NCBI GenBank assembly: GCA_030741175.1
Contig: JASLVT010000079.1
Coordinates: 1 to 6,533 of the forward strand
From: Porticoccaceae bacterium
GTDB lineage: Bacteria > Pseudomonadota > Gammaproteobacteria > Pseudomonadales > Porticoccaceae
Length of the DNA: 6,533 bases
Reading direction: 5' to 3'
The position numbers and the translations under genes are program-made. The notes beneath the pieces are model-generated. The model was not told where the DNA came from, did not search any database, and saw only the letters and a list, made by a program, of their open reading frames with translations. Positions 1 to 6,533 of the stretch are shown here, piece by piece (the first letter of the stretch is position 1; every line of letters starts with the position of its first letter).

Positions 1-548
1 GCCGCGAAGAACTTCTCAGTCTCGATCAAATTGGGTCTGAACTGATGACCCAGGCCGAGCCAGCAGAAGTCGATGACAGTGTTCTAGACGCGGTTATGGA
101 AAAAATTGATCGAGATGAGGCCTCTGCTGCCGAAACCACTGAGCAGGAAGCAATCAATGGCTTCCCATTTTCGGTGAATCAGCTTCTCAATAATCCCCAT
201 CACAGGCCCCTATGGAAGCGCTTGTCTGGTTCTGTGGATATCGCTCGCTTTCAAACTGGTCAATCCGATTATGAAGTGGCATTGCACAGAATTTGTGCAG
301 GCGGTAAGACGCCCAAGCACGATCACGAAGGCGTTGAGTACACTGTAGTTTTGAAGGGTAGTTTCTCTGATGAGAACGCTGTGTACAACGAAGGTGACTT
401 TTTGGTCCGCAATCCCGGTGATATTCACCAGCCGATGGGCGCCCAAAATGGTGAATGTATTTGCCTGTCTGCGTTAGCCGCACCTATTAAACTGACAAGC
501 CCCCTCGGGTTTTTGATGAAGCCATTCCTAAGAATAAACCCAATGTAA
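1..548 (+). CDS. chrR: ChrR-family anti-sigma factor, cupin-like domain (5' end cut by window edge)
   Basis: The reading frame is open from base 3, well upstream of the ATG at 45. The residues before that Met (REELLSLDQIGSEL) look like the helical linker that follows the zinc domain in this family, so the ATG at 45 is probably internal and the gene starts left of the window. About 181 residues are visible against roughly 213 in Rhodobacter ChrR. The missing ~30 would hold the N-terminal His/Cys zinc-binding anti-sigma domain. Counting from Met-45, the C-terminal domain has the family's metal-site pattern: H92, H94, E98 and H128, plus the Cys pair C138/C140 in GECICLSALAAP. Known family role: a cytoplasmic zinc protein that binds an ECF sigma factor of the RpoE/ECF11 type and releases it under singlet oxygen or hydroperoxide stress. 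Inference: the partner sigma gene lies immediately upstream, outside the window. The family call is strong; the stress signal in this organism is assumed. Confidence 0.88.
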   Translation, partial: REELLSLDQIGSELMTQAEPAEVDDSVLDAVMEKIDRDEASAAETTEQEAINGFPFSVNQLLNNPHHRPLWKRLSGSVDIARFQTGQSDYEVALHRICAGGKTPKHDHEGVEYTVVLKGSFSDENAVYNEGDFLVRNPGDIHQPMGAQNGECICLSALAAPIKLTSPLGFLMKPFLRINPM

Positions 549-596
549 TAGTTTCTATCCCTTAGAAAGTAAGACCCTTGTAATACCTTTGATAGA

Positions 597-620
597 CCGT
601 GCGCAAGCACGGTTTTTTTT
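597..620 (+). terminator. Rho-independent terminator after chrR
   Basis: A perfect 6-bp stem CCGTGC / GCACGG (597-602 and 607-612) encloses a GCAA tetraloop and is followed directly by eight T residues (613-620). It lies 49 bases after the chrR stop. The T-tract is on the plus-strand side only. Read on the minus strand, the hairpin is followed by TCTATCAAAGG, so it should not act efficiently as a terminator for hisF. Confidence 0.9.
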
Positions 621-638
621 GCCCGGTTAATAAAAATT

Positions 639-1409
639 CTACAAACGGATATCGATCCCGCACTCAGCCATATATTGTTTCGCCTCGGGCACAGTATGCT
701 CACCGAAGTGAAAAATACTGGCTGCTAATACCGCATCTGCTCTACCCTCAATAATGCCATCGACTAAATGTTGTAGCTGTCCAACACCACCAGAGGCAAT
801 TACCGGCACAGGTACTGAGTCACTAATCCGTGATGTCAAATCCAAGTCAAAACCGTTTTTAGTGCCATCCCGATCCATACTGGTCAACAGTATCTCTCCC
901 GCGCCGAGGGCAGTCATTTTTTCCGCCCATTCAATGGCATTAATACCAGTGGGCTTGCGCCCTCCATGTGTAAATATTTCCCAGCGTGGCTCATCCCCTT
1001 GCCGCACTTGCTTAGCGTCAATTGCGACAACAATGCACTGCGAACCAAAACGCTGAGCCGCTTCGCCGACAAACTCAGGATTATGAATGGCGGCAGAATT
1101 GATAGCCACTTTATCTGCACCGGCATTGAGTAAATTGCGGATATCCTGCAACTCACGGACACCGCCGCCGACCGTTAAGGGGATAAATACCTCTCCCGCC
1201 ATACGCTCAACAGTCATTAGGGTAGTGTCTCGCGCTTCATGACTCGCAGTGATATCAAGGAAGGTAATCTCATCGGCACCCTGCTCATTGTAGCGCCGAG
1301 CAATTTCTACTGGGTCGCCAGCATCGCGAATGTCAACAAATTGCACGCCTTTTACCACGCGACCTTTATCTACATCGAGGCAAGGAATAATACGCTTGGC
1401 CAGACTCAT
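639..1409 (-). CDS. hisF: Imidazole glycerol phosphate synthase, cyclase subunit HisF
   Basis: HisF is a cytoplasmic (beta/alpha)8 barrel. It uses ammonia channelled from the HisH glutaminase to convert PRFAR into imidazole glycerol phosphate (histidine pathway) and AICAR (returned to purine synthesis). The protein has 256 residues, the usual full length. Visible hallmarks are the N-terminal [16 protein letters not shown] with catalytic D12, the phosphate-binding TVGGGVR near 79-85, the second catalytic aspartate D131 in [20 protein letters not shown] near 174-186, and the second phosphate loop VIASGGVG at 203-210. The ATG overlaps the ribA stop as ATGA, and an AAGGA ribosome binding site lies 6 bases upstream inside the end of ribA, so translational coupling is likely. 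The stop is TAG. hisH, hisA and hisI are not adjacent here: ribA precedes it and the convergent chrR unit follows. No good terminator is seen for this strand. The identification is essentially certain. Confidence 0.98.
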   Translation of the reverse strand: MSLAKRIIPCLDVDKGRVVKGVQFVDIRDAGDPVEIARRYNEQGADEITFLDITASHEARDTTLMTVERMAGEVFIPLTVGGGVRELQDIRNLLNAGADKVAINSAAIHNPEFVGEAAQRFGSQCIVVAIDAKQVRQGDEPRWEIFTHGGRKPTGINAIEWAEKMTALGAGEILLTSMDRDGTKNGFDLDLTSRISDSVPVPVIASGGVGQLQHLVDGIIEGRADAVLAASIFHFGEHTVPEAKQYMAECGIDIRL

Positions 1410-2002
1410 TTTGGTTCCTTAAACATATGACCTAACTTACCTGCTTTAGTTGAGAGGTACTGGATATTATGTGGGTTGGCATCGGCCTGAATAGGTTCAC
1501 GCCCAACCACATCAATACCTAAATCTTTGAGCGCATTCACCTTGCGAGGATTATTAGTCATTAGCTTAACTTGCCTGGCGCCAAGGTGTGACAACATAGG
1601 CTCACAAATAGAATAATCCCGCATATCAGCCCCAAAACCCAATCGCTCATTCGCTTCGACAGTATCGGCACCCTGATCTTGCAAATTGTAGGCACGGATC
1701 TTATTGACCAAACCAATACCACGGCCCTCTTGGCGGAGATATAAAATGGCACCGCGACCAAGTTCCGAAATACGCTTCATCGCTTCTTGTAGCTGTTCTC
1801 CACAATCGCAACGCATACTCCCGAGGGCATCGCCGGTAAGGCATTCAGAATGGATTCGAATCAGTAGAGGCTCTTTCGCAGCACAGTCACCCATAGTAAT
1901 GGCGATATGCTCTTTACCTTTAAAAGGGTCTTCAAAACCATGTATATCAAAGGTACCCCAGCGCGTGGGTAACTTTGAGGACTCGATAAAGCGAAGCACC
2001 AA
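1406..2002 (-). CDS. ribA: GTP cyclohydrolase II RibA, non-ATG start
   Basis: RibA opens the imidazole ring of GTP, releasing formate and pyrophosphate, to give the first intermediate of riboflavin synthesis; it is cytoplasmic and zinc dependent. The protein has 198 residues, typical of a stand-alone RibA with no DHBP synthase (RibB) domain fused. The zinc cysteines are C54, C65 and C67 in [18 protein letters not shown]. Further family motifs are [11 protein letters not shown] (88-98), [11 protein letters not shown] with Y105, [17 protein letters not shown] with D126 and R128, and LMTNNPRKV (147-155). These positions equal the E. coli numbering when the start is the TTG at 2002. No ATG exists between the in-frame stop at 2036-2038 and the conserved SSKLPTRWG, so the start must be that TTG or the GTG one codon later. 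The stop overlaps hisF by 4 bases. The function is certain; the exact first codon is not. Confidence 0.97.
   Translation of the reverse strand: MVLRFIESSKLPTRWGTFDIHGFEDPFKGKEHIAITMGDCAAKEPLLIRIHSECLTGDALGSMRCDCGEQLQEAMKRISELGRGAILYLRQEGRGIGLVNKIRAYNLQDQGADTVEANERLGFGADMRDYSICEPMLSHLGARQVKLMTNNPRKVNALKDLGIDVVGREPIQADANPHNIQYLSTKAGKLGHMFKEPK
1416..1420 (-). promoter_or_regulatory. Ribosome binding site of hisF, inside ribA
   Basis: On the minus strand AAGGA lies 6 bases before the hisF ATG, within the last codons of ribA. It supports this ATG as the real hisF start, which also matches the conserved [14 protein letters not shown] beginning of the family. Confidence 0.8.
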
Positions 2003-2007
2003 ACTGA

Positions 2008-2011
2008 CTCC
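2008..2011 (-). promoter_or_regulatory. Ribosome binding site of ribA
   Basis: GGAG on the minus strand lies 5 bases before the TTG (2000-2002) and 8 bases before the GTG (1997-1999). Both spacings are workable. The 8-base spacing slightly favours GTG on ribosome grounds, whereas alignment with E. coli RibA favours TTG. Confidence 0.6.
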
Positions 2012-2037
2012 GTTGGATGAATTAGTAAAAGTCCGCT

Positions 2038-2066
2038 ATTGTAGCCGTAACCCGATTTGAGTGCAG
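2038..2066 (-). promoter_or_regulatory. Candidate sigma-70 promoter for ribA-hisF
   Basis: The minus strand carries TACAAT (2038-2043), a good -10 match. It is preceded, after a 17-base spacer, by CTGCAC (2061-2066), a poor -35. The predicted transcript would start near base 2031 and leave a leader of only ~30 bases before ribA, too short for an FMN riboswitch. The position, in the only gap upstream of the pair, is sensible, but the weak -35 keeps this tentative. Confidence 0.4.
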
Positions 2067-2069
2067 TGT

Positions 2070-2093
2070 TTTAAGGCCTTTTAGTGGCTTAAA
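2070..2093. repeat. Small imperfect inverted repeat between the permease gene and ribA
   Basis: On the plus strand TTTAAGGCC (2070-2078) and GGCTTAAA (2086-2093) form an 8-bp stem with one bulged base around a 7-base loop. It lies 24 bases past the permease stop and just upstream of the proposed ribA -35. On the transcribed (minus) strand no T-tract follows, so it is not a standard terminator. It may stabilise the pump mRNA 3' end, be a weak operator, or be chance in an A/T-rich gap. Confidence 0.3.
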
Positions 2094-2117
2094 TCAATGC
2101 CGATTAAACCAATTGTT

Positions 2118-5100
2118 TTAGTTCGTCGATTGCATGGGCTCGGGAAACCGTCCCATTAATTTAGCTCCAAACAGCGCGATACCAATCACAACCAACAACA
2201 AAACAATAGCCGTGAACAGAGCCATTGAGATCACCCCAACAAAGACAAAAAAGTAGCTTGCGGCCATCAGTAGCGGCAAAAGTAATATCGAACTTACAAA
2301 GCGTTGATTTCGTTCAACTACCAAGTACAGGCAAGGAATAAGCAGCAAAGTGATGGTCGAGGCAAACACAATACCAAAACTTAATGACAGCGCCATAGGA
2401 ATAACAAACTGCGCCTGAACACTGGTTTCAAATAGTAACGGCAGTAATCCCACAAACGTGGTCAGGGTGGTTAATAAAATAGCACGAAAACGTTTTGATC
2501 CCGCATTAATAATCGCCTGTTCTGTAGACAGACCCTCCGCTTTACCGCGATTGGCAAACTCCACCAAAATCAAACTATCATTTACCACCACCCCCGCCAA
2601 CGCAACAATGCCAAACACGGACAACATATTGACTGACATACCAAATAGAATATGGCCGATCACCGCACCAATAAAGCCAAAGGGAATCACCGACATAATG
2701 ACGATTGGCTGCAGATAGGAGCGCAGTGGCACCGCCAAGAGACCATAGATCATAAATAGCGCGGCCAGAAAACCAATTCCGATCGCGAGATAGTATTCGT
2801 TTTCTTCTTGAGTACCGCCGCTCAATCTAAACTCTATACTGGGGTATTTCTCTAATAATCTGGGTACAAAAGTGGTACGGACGTCATTTACCACATCTCC
2901 ACTCTGCACCTTATCCTCTTCGACGTCAGCCGTTATAGTAACGGTTCGTTTGCGATCCAATCGGTCGATAGCGGTTAAACCTAAGCCCAGACTAATATCC
3001 GCCACCTGACCAATTTCAACCGCTTGACCATTGGCGGTTCGAATCAGCATATTCTCCAGCGTACCAACAGAGCGGCGATCTTCAATGGGGTAGCGCACCA
3101 TTACCTTGATTGTGTCCGAGTCGCGCTGGATCCTCTGTACCTCTTCGCCATAGAATGCCTGTCTGACCTGCACTGCCACATCACGCAGACTTACGCCCAC
3201 CTGATTAGCGTAGGGCTTTAATCTGATTAGTAGCTCCTTGCTGCCAGAGCCCTGCGAATTATAAATATCGTAGACACCGGGGAACTGCGCTAAATACTGT
3301 TGCAATTCCACACCGGCCTCAGTCAACTGATCAGGGTCAGCACCAGACAGAGACAGGCTTATTTTGGCGCCCGAAGGCCCTTCGCTGGCTGAGTATCGCT
3401 GTTTACGTACATTGGGCAATAAGCCGACATCTTCACGCCATAGTCGGGCGATCTCCACAGCACTGACACTGCGGTACTCTGCCTTGGTTAGGACCAGCCG
3501 AAAGTGGACATCTACATCACTGCTGATAAAGAACCCTACATGCTGCACAAGCCCCTGACTGTCTGGGTTTTGAAGACGGTACTGTTGATCAATTTTGTAA
3601 ATCGAGTTTTCGATCACAGTCATGGTCTCTTCAAGGCTCTCTGCCGATGCGCCATCTTGCATAACAATACTGGCTCGCACGTCATCCCCAGGCACATTGG
3701 GGAAAAACTCAAATTTTGCGATCCCACTGCTAGTGGCACCCAGAATAACAATCAAAATCGCCAAAAAAGTTGCCAGAGTCAGATAGCGGTTGATCAAGGC
3801 GGTCTTTAAAATAGGCTGGTAGATATTTTCAATAAAATGTTCAAGACCACTGGCAATACCCCGCTGGTAGCGGGTAATCATGCCCATAGAACCTGTAGTT
3901 GTCTGGCCAAATTTCAGACCCACCAAATGCGAGGGTAAAATAAGCTTCGACTCAATCAGAGAGAAAGTCAGGCACAGAACCACGACAATTCCAATGGCCT
4001 CGGTTATACCGGCAAAGCTACCACCGATAAAGATAATAGGGGCAAACGCTGCCATGGTAGTTAACACACCAATAGTAGACGGCGTCGCCACCCGTTTTAC
4101 ACCTGCTACTACCGTCTCCACTGGAGCTGAATAGACGGCACTGGAATTAGGATTAGCGGCGACAGTATTTTTATAGTCAGCTTTGACTTCACTGTAAACG
4201 CTTTCGCCAATCACAATCGCGTCATCGACAACAATCCCCAACACCATGATAAAGGCAAATAGACTCAGTACATTCACCGTTACATCGCCAAGGGGCATCA
4301 ACCAAAAAGCGCCAGCAAAGCTAACTGGGATACCCAAAATCACCCAAAAGGCCACTTTCAGGTTGAGGAACAGGCCTAGCACCAGCGCCACCAAGAAGCC
4401 ACCCATCAGCAGATTTTCCGACATCATGGTCAAGCGACCATTGAGATAATAGGCTTCGTCATTAAATACACTAATACTCATACCCTCGGGCAGGGTTTGC
4501 TGTTTTTCCTCCACATAGTCATGTACCGCTTGACTAATACTGAGCAAATTCTGGCCTTCTAAGGAAAATACACCGAGGGTGAATGAATTTTTTCTATCAA
4601 ATCGGTTGGTATAGATGCTCTCGGTGAAACCATCGCGAACATGAGCCACATCTGAGAGTAGCAACTGCGTGCCATCCGCTGCACTCCTGACCACAATATT
4701 GTCAAAGTCACTGCCGTAATAGGATTTACCCTCAGTCCTTATCAATACATTGCCAGCGACCGTTCTGATCATCCCCGCAGGCAGATCCAAGGATGAAGAT
4801 CGGACCGCAGACGCCACCTCAGCGAGGGTAAGATTAAGCTCTTTTAGGCGGTCCTCTCGGACCTCAATGGAAATTTCATACTTGCCTGCACCCCATAGTT
4901 GTACTTCTTTAACCGGTGGCAATTCCAGTAGTTCATCATAGATCTCATCGCCTACTAGCTTTTTCTGCCGATCAGTCATATCGCCGTAAACGGCAACGCC
5001 CAGCGCCCATAGATTCTGTTGCACCCTCTGCACTGTTGGCTTTTCTAAATCATCGGGGAGATTAGTGATACCATCAATGCGGTTTTCGACCTGAGTCATC

Positions 5101-5426
5101 ACCTCATTGATATCTTCATTGGGCTCGATTTCAAGCGTAATGCTAGCCATATCGCGATTCGCCTTGGAGATGATTTTCTTAATCCCCTGCAGACCCTCGA
5201 GCGCCGATTCCATTGGTAGCACAACCCCTTTTTCAACTTCTACTGGTGCTGCACCCGGATAAGGTGCTGTTATGCTAATCATGGGAATTTCGGTACGGGG
5301 AAACATCTCTTTACTGATATTGGCAAGGGAGAGCATGCCAGCGAAAAACACCAGAACCATGACCAGATTGGCCGCCACTGGATTTTGAGCAAACCAATTA
5401 ATAAGCCCTTTGGAATTAAGCTCCAT
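2118..5426 (-). CDS. RND-family efflux permease (AcrB-like, HAE type) with C-terminal membrane extension
   Basis: This is an inner-membrane proton-driven pump subunit of 1102 residues (AcrB has 1049). The fold is readable: TM1 about 13-33, first periplasmic domain about 34-332, TM2-TM6 between 335 and 498, TM7 about 548-568, second periplasmic domain about 569-875, then TM8-TM12 between 876 and 1036. Family motifs include NPVAANLVM near the N-terminus, PYPGAAPVEVE (55-65), and LGIVVDDAIVIGE in TM4 with the proton-carrying pair D401/D402. TM10 reads VVVNDSLILVEFANR, giving Asn949-Asp950 where AcrB has Lys940-Asn941. The TM4-TM5 loop (about 411-438) looks roughly ten residues longer than usual and is rich in Asn, Ser and Ala. 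After TM12 two more hydrophobic stretches follow (about 1045-1063 and 1066-1088), with no counterpart in AcrB. The ATG overlaps the adaptor stop by one base (TAATG), and a weak AGGGA lies 10 bases upstream. Substrate is unknown; drugs, bile-like compounds or lipids are all possible. No specific gene name is justified. Confidence 0.95.
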   Translation of the reverse strand: MELNSKGLINWFAQNPVAANLVMVLVFFAGMLSLANISKEMFPRTEIPMISITAPYPGAAPVEVEKGVVLPMESALEGLQGIKKIISKANRDMASITLEIEPNEDINEVMTQVENRIDGITNLPDDLEKPTVQRVQQNLWALGVAVYGDMTDRQKKLVGDEIYDELLELPPVKEVQLWGAGKYEISIEVREDRLKELNLTLAEVASAVRSSSLDLPAGMIRTVAGNVLIRTEGKSYYGSDFDNIVVRSAADGTQLLLSDVAHVRDGFTESIYTNRFDRKNSFTLGVFSLEGQNLLSISQAVHDYVEEKQQTLPEGMSISVFNDEAYYLNGRLTMMSENLLMGGFLVALVLGLFLNLKVAFWVILGIPVSFAGAFWLMPLGDVTVNVLSLFAFIMVLGIVVDDAIVIGESVYSEVKADYKNTVAANPNSSAVYSAPVETVVAGVKRVATPSTIGVLTTMAAFAPIIFIGGSFAGITEAIGIVVVLCLTFSLIESKLILPSHLVGLKFGQTTTGSMGMITRYQRGIASGLEHFIENIYQPILKTALINRYLTLATFLAILIVILGATSSGIAKFEFFPNVPGDDVRASIVMQDGASAESLEETMTVIENSIYKIDQQYRLQNPDSQGLVQHVGFFISSDVDVHFRLVLTKAEYRSVSAVEIARLWREDVGLLPNVRKQRYSASEGPSGAKISLSLSGADPDQLTEAGVELQQYLAQFPGVYDIYNSQGSGSKELLIRLKPYANQVGVSLRDVAVQVRQAFYGEEVQRIQRDSDTIKVMVRYPIEDRRSVGTLENMLIRTANGQAVEIGQVADISLGLGLTAIDRLDRKRTVTITADVEEDKVQSGDVVNDVRTTFVPRLLEKYPSIEFRLSGGTQEENEYYLAIGIGFLAALFMIYGLLAVPLRSYLQPIVIMSVIPFGFIGAVIGHILFGMSVNMLSVFGIVALAGVVVNDSLILVEFANRGKAEGLSTEQAIINAGSKRFRAILLTTLTTFVGLLPLLFETSVQAQFVIPMALSLSFGIVFASTITLLLIPCLYLVVERNQRFVSSILLLPLLMAASYFFVFVGVISMALFTAIVLLLVVIGIALFGAKLMGRFPEPMQSTN

Positions 5427-6533
5427 TACGGCTGTGTCCCTAAGGTCAAATCATTTCTTACTCGAAGTTTTAAGCCCTCGATGGGTGTACCCAGAGCACT
5501 CACAACAATTTCCATACCATTGGTCAAACCCTCACTCAGGTAATAATATTGATCGTCGGCATGAGCTACAGTCACCGGCATAATCTTTAGCAACTGTTCA
5601 CTATCAATAAGCCCAACTCTGGAACCCTCTAGCAGCGCGCTACGAGGTATCTGAAACACATCCTTCAGCACCTTGCCCTCGATAGACGCTTTGACAAAGG
5701 TACCGACCCTGAGGGGCACGATGTCATCATTCTCATCGTCTTTAAGCCCATAGGGATCGGCTAATCGAGCCACTATATATTGCGCGCGATCGAGTTCACT
5801 GACAACACCTTCCGAACGCGCTATCGTCGCTTGCCAAGAAGCATTTATGCCATCCACGGTGCCACTGAGAACAACCGTTTTTTCAGTGAGATTTTTCGAT
5901 AGCAAACTACCCATCATCGAAAGATCTCTCTCAGTAAGCGGCAGTCTGACTTCGATAAAATCAATCGCGAAAGTTTCACCAACTCGCGTGCCCACAGCAA
6001 CGAACTGACCTATGTCGGCCAATTTATTGGCAACCATTCCCGCGTAGGGCGCTTTGATAACCGTCTTTTCCAGTTTGATCTTGGCTTGGCGCACCTCAGA
6101 CTGGGCTTGTAATAAGTTGGCTTCCGCCTCTAAAAGATAAGGTCGACGCAGTGCCAATAGCGGCGCTTCCGACTGAGGTCGTCCGGTCATGGCCCACTCT
6201 TTTTCCGCTTGCACTGAACGTGCGCGTTCAAATTCCATTGCCGCCTTGGCACTCATTAAACGAGCCTCAGCCCGCTGCAAGGCAACTTCATAGTCTGTTG
6301 GGTCTAGCTTCAGCAGCATATCGCCCGTCTGAAAAGTACCACCTGCGACAAAGGCATCAGATACTTCTAACACAGCGCCAGATACTTCCGAAACCAGAGC
6401 AGTTCTGGTTCTGGCCTTCGCGACACCTTGCGATTCAACGCGCACCATTAAATCAGAGCTGTTGACCGTCATGGTTTTAACAGCAATGGCAGCTTCAGGT
6501 TCTGGAGACTTTGCTGCGCCCGGTGCCAACAGG
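5426..6533 (-). CDS. RND efflux periplasmic adaptor (membrane fusion protein), N-terminus beyond window
   Basis: This is the adaptor of a tripartite-type pump, linking the permease encoded directly downstream to an outer-membrane channel. The frame runs off the right edge. The leftover codons before APGAAKSPEPEAA encode two leucines, which fits the end of a signal peptide or membrane anchor, so the TTG at 6529 is probably not the start. Counting from that TTG, the order is: first half of the lipoyl domain about 43-76 (ALVSEVSGAVLEV, then GDMLLKLDP), an alpha-helical hairpin about 79-156 rich in Ala, Glu and Gln, the second lipoyl half at 157-188 (VIKAPYAGMVANKL, GQFVAVG), a beta-barrel about 192-287, and the membrane-proximal domain from about 290 (FQIPRSALLEG). 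The usual lipoyl lysine is not expected in this family. It ends in TAA overlapping the permease ATG. A channel gene, and any regulator, would lie outside the window. Confidence 0.93.
   Translation of the reverse strand, partial: LLAPGAAKSPEPEAAIAVKTMTVNSSDLMVRVESQGVAKARTRTALVSEVSGAVLEVSDAFVAGGTFQTGDMLLKLDPTDYEVALQRAEARLMSAKAAMEFERARSVQAEKEWAMTGRPQSEAPLLALRRPYLLEAEANLLQAQSEVRQAKIKLEKTVIKAPYAGMVANKLADIGQFVAVGTRVGETFAIDFIEVRLPLTERDLSMMGSLLSKNLTEKTVVLSGTVDGINASWQATIARSEGVVSELDRAQYIVARLADPYGLKDDENDDIVPLRVGTFVKASIEGKVLKDVFQIPRSALLEGSRVGLIDSEQLLKIMPVTVAHADDQYYYLSEGLTNGMEIVVSALGTPIEGLKLRVRNDLTLGTQP

Noticed and set aside
597..620. The chrR terminator acting in both directions, also ending hisF transcripts
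   Set aside because: On the minus strand the A-tract precedes the hairpin and no T-tract follows it.
425..703. Minus-strand open frame of 92 codons spanning the chrR end, the terminator and the hisF end
   Set aside because: It lies antisense to well-supported ChrR coding sequence, runs through the terminator, overlaps hisF in another frame and resembles no family.
1704..2060. Plus-strand open frame of 118 codons antisense to ribA
   Set aside because: It is a mirror of the conserved ribA coding sequence, with no recognisable motif or convincing ribosome site.
2003..2117. FMN riboswitch upstream of ribA
   Set aside because: The whole gap is 115 bases and the predicted leader about 30; no conserved riboswitch elements are visible.
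2101..2120. CAATTG-centred palindrome at the permease stop as a terminator or operator
   Set aside because: Only a 6-base core with short mismatched A/T flanks; expected by chance in A/T-rich sequence.
6527..6529. TTG as the start codon of the adaptor protein
   Set aside because: The frame stays open to the window edge with leucine codons typical of a signal or anchor segment, and adaptors of this family need an N-terminal export signal, so the start is further right.

Overview
The window reads as bacterial chromosome from a Gram-negative, most likely a free-living gammaproteobacterium. The reasons are a ChrR-type zinc anti-sigma factor, a tripartite-type RND efflux pump, and a RibA whose start and zinc/active-site residues align position for position with the E. 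coli enzyme. Base composition looks even, close to half G+C by eye, with no phage, transposon, tRNA, rRNA or CRISPR signal. Assignment below class level is not possible from this sequence alone.

Layout, left to right. (1) Bases 1-548, plus strand: the C-terminal ~180 residues of a ChrR-family anti-sigma factor carrying its cupin-like metal domain; the N-terminal zinc domain lies off the left edge. A clean rho-independent terminator follows at 597-620. (2) Bases 639-2002, minus strand: ribA (GTP cyclohydrolase II) followed by hisF (imidazole glycerol phosphate synthase, cyclase subunit), joined by a 4-base ATGA overlap. ribA begins with a non-ATG codon. A plausible promoter for the pair lies in the 115-base gap 2003-2117, beside a small imperfect hairpin. 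(3) Bases 2118-6533, minus strand: a periplasmic adaptor (membrane fusion protein, cut by the right edge) followed by a 1102-residue RND permease, with a 1-base stop/start overlap.

How the parts work together. The adaptor and permease should form the inner-membrane and periplasmic parts of an envelope-spanning efflux pump; no outer-membrane channel gene is visible. RibA starts riboflavin synthesis from GTP. HisF, with a HisH glutaminase encoded elsewhere, closes the imidazole ring in histidine synthesis and returns AICAR to purine synthesis. ChrR would hold an ECF sigma factor inactive until singlet oxygen or related stress; that sigma gene is expected just left of the window. The ChrR unit converges on hisF.

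Nothing here amounts to a new system. The points most worth a second look are the two extra C-terminal membrane segments of the permease, its TM10 motif that has Asn-Asp where AcrB has the relay lysine, the non-ATG ribA start, and the uncommon tight pairing of ribA with hisF.
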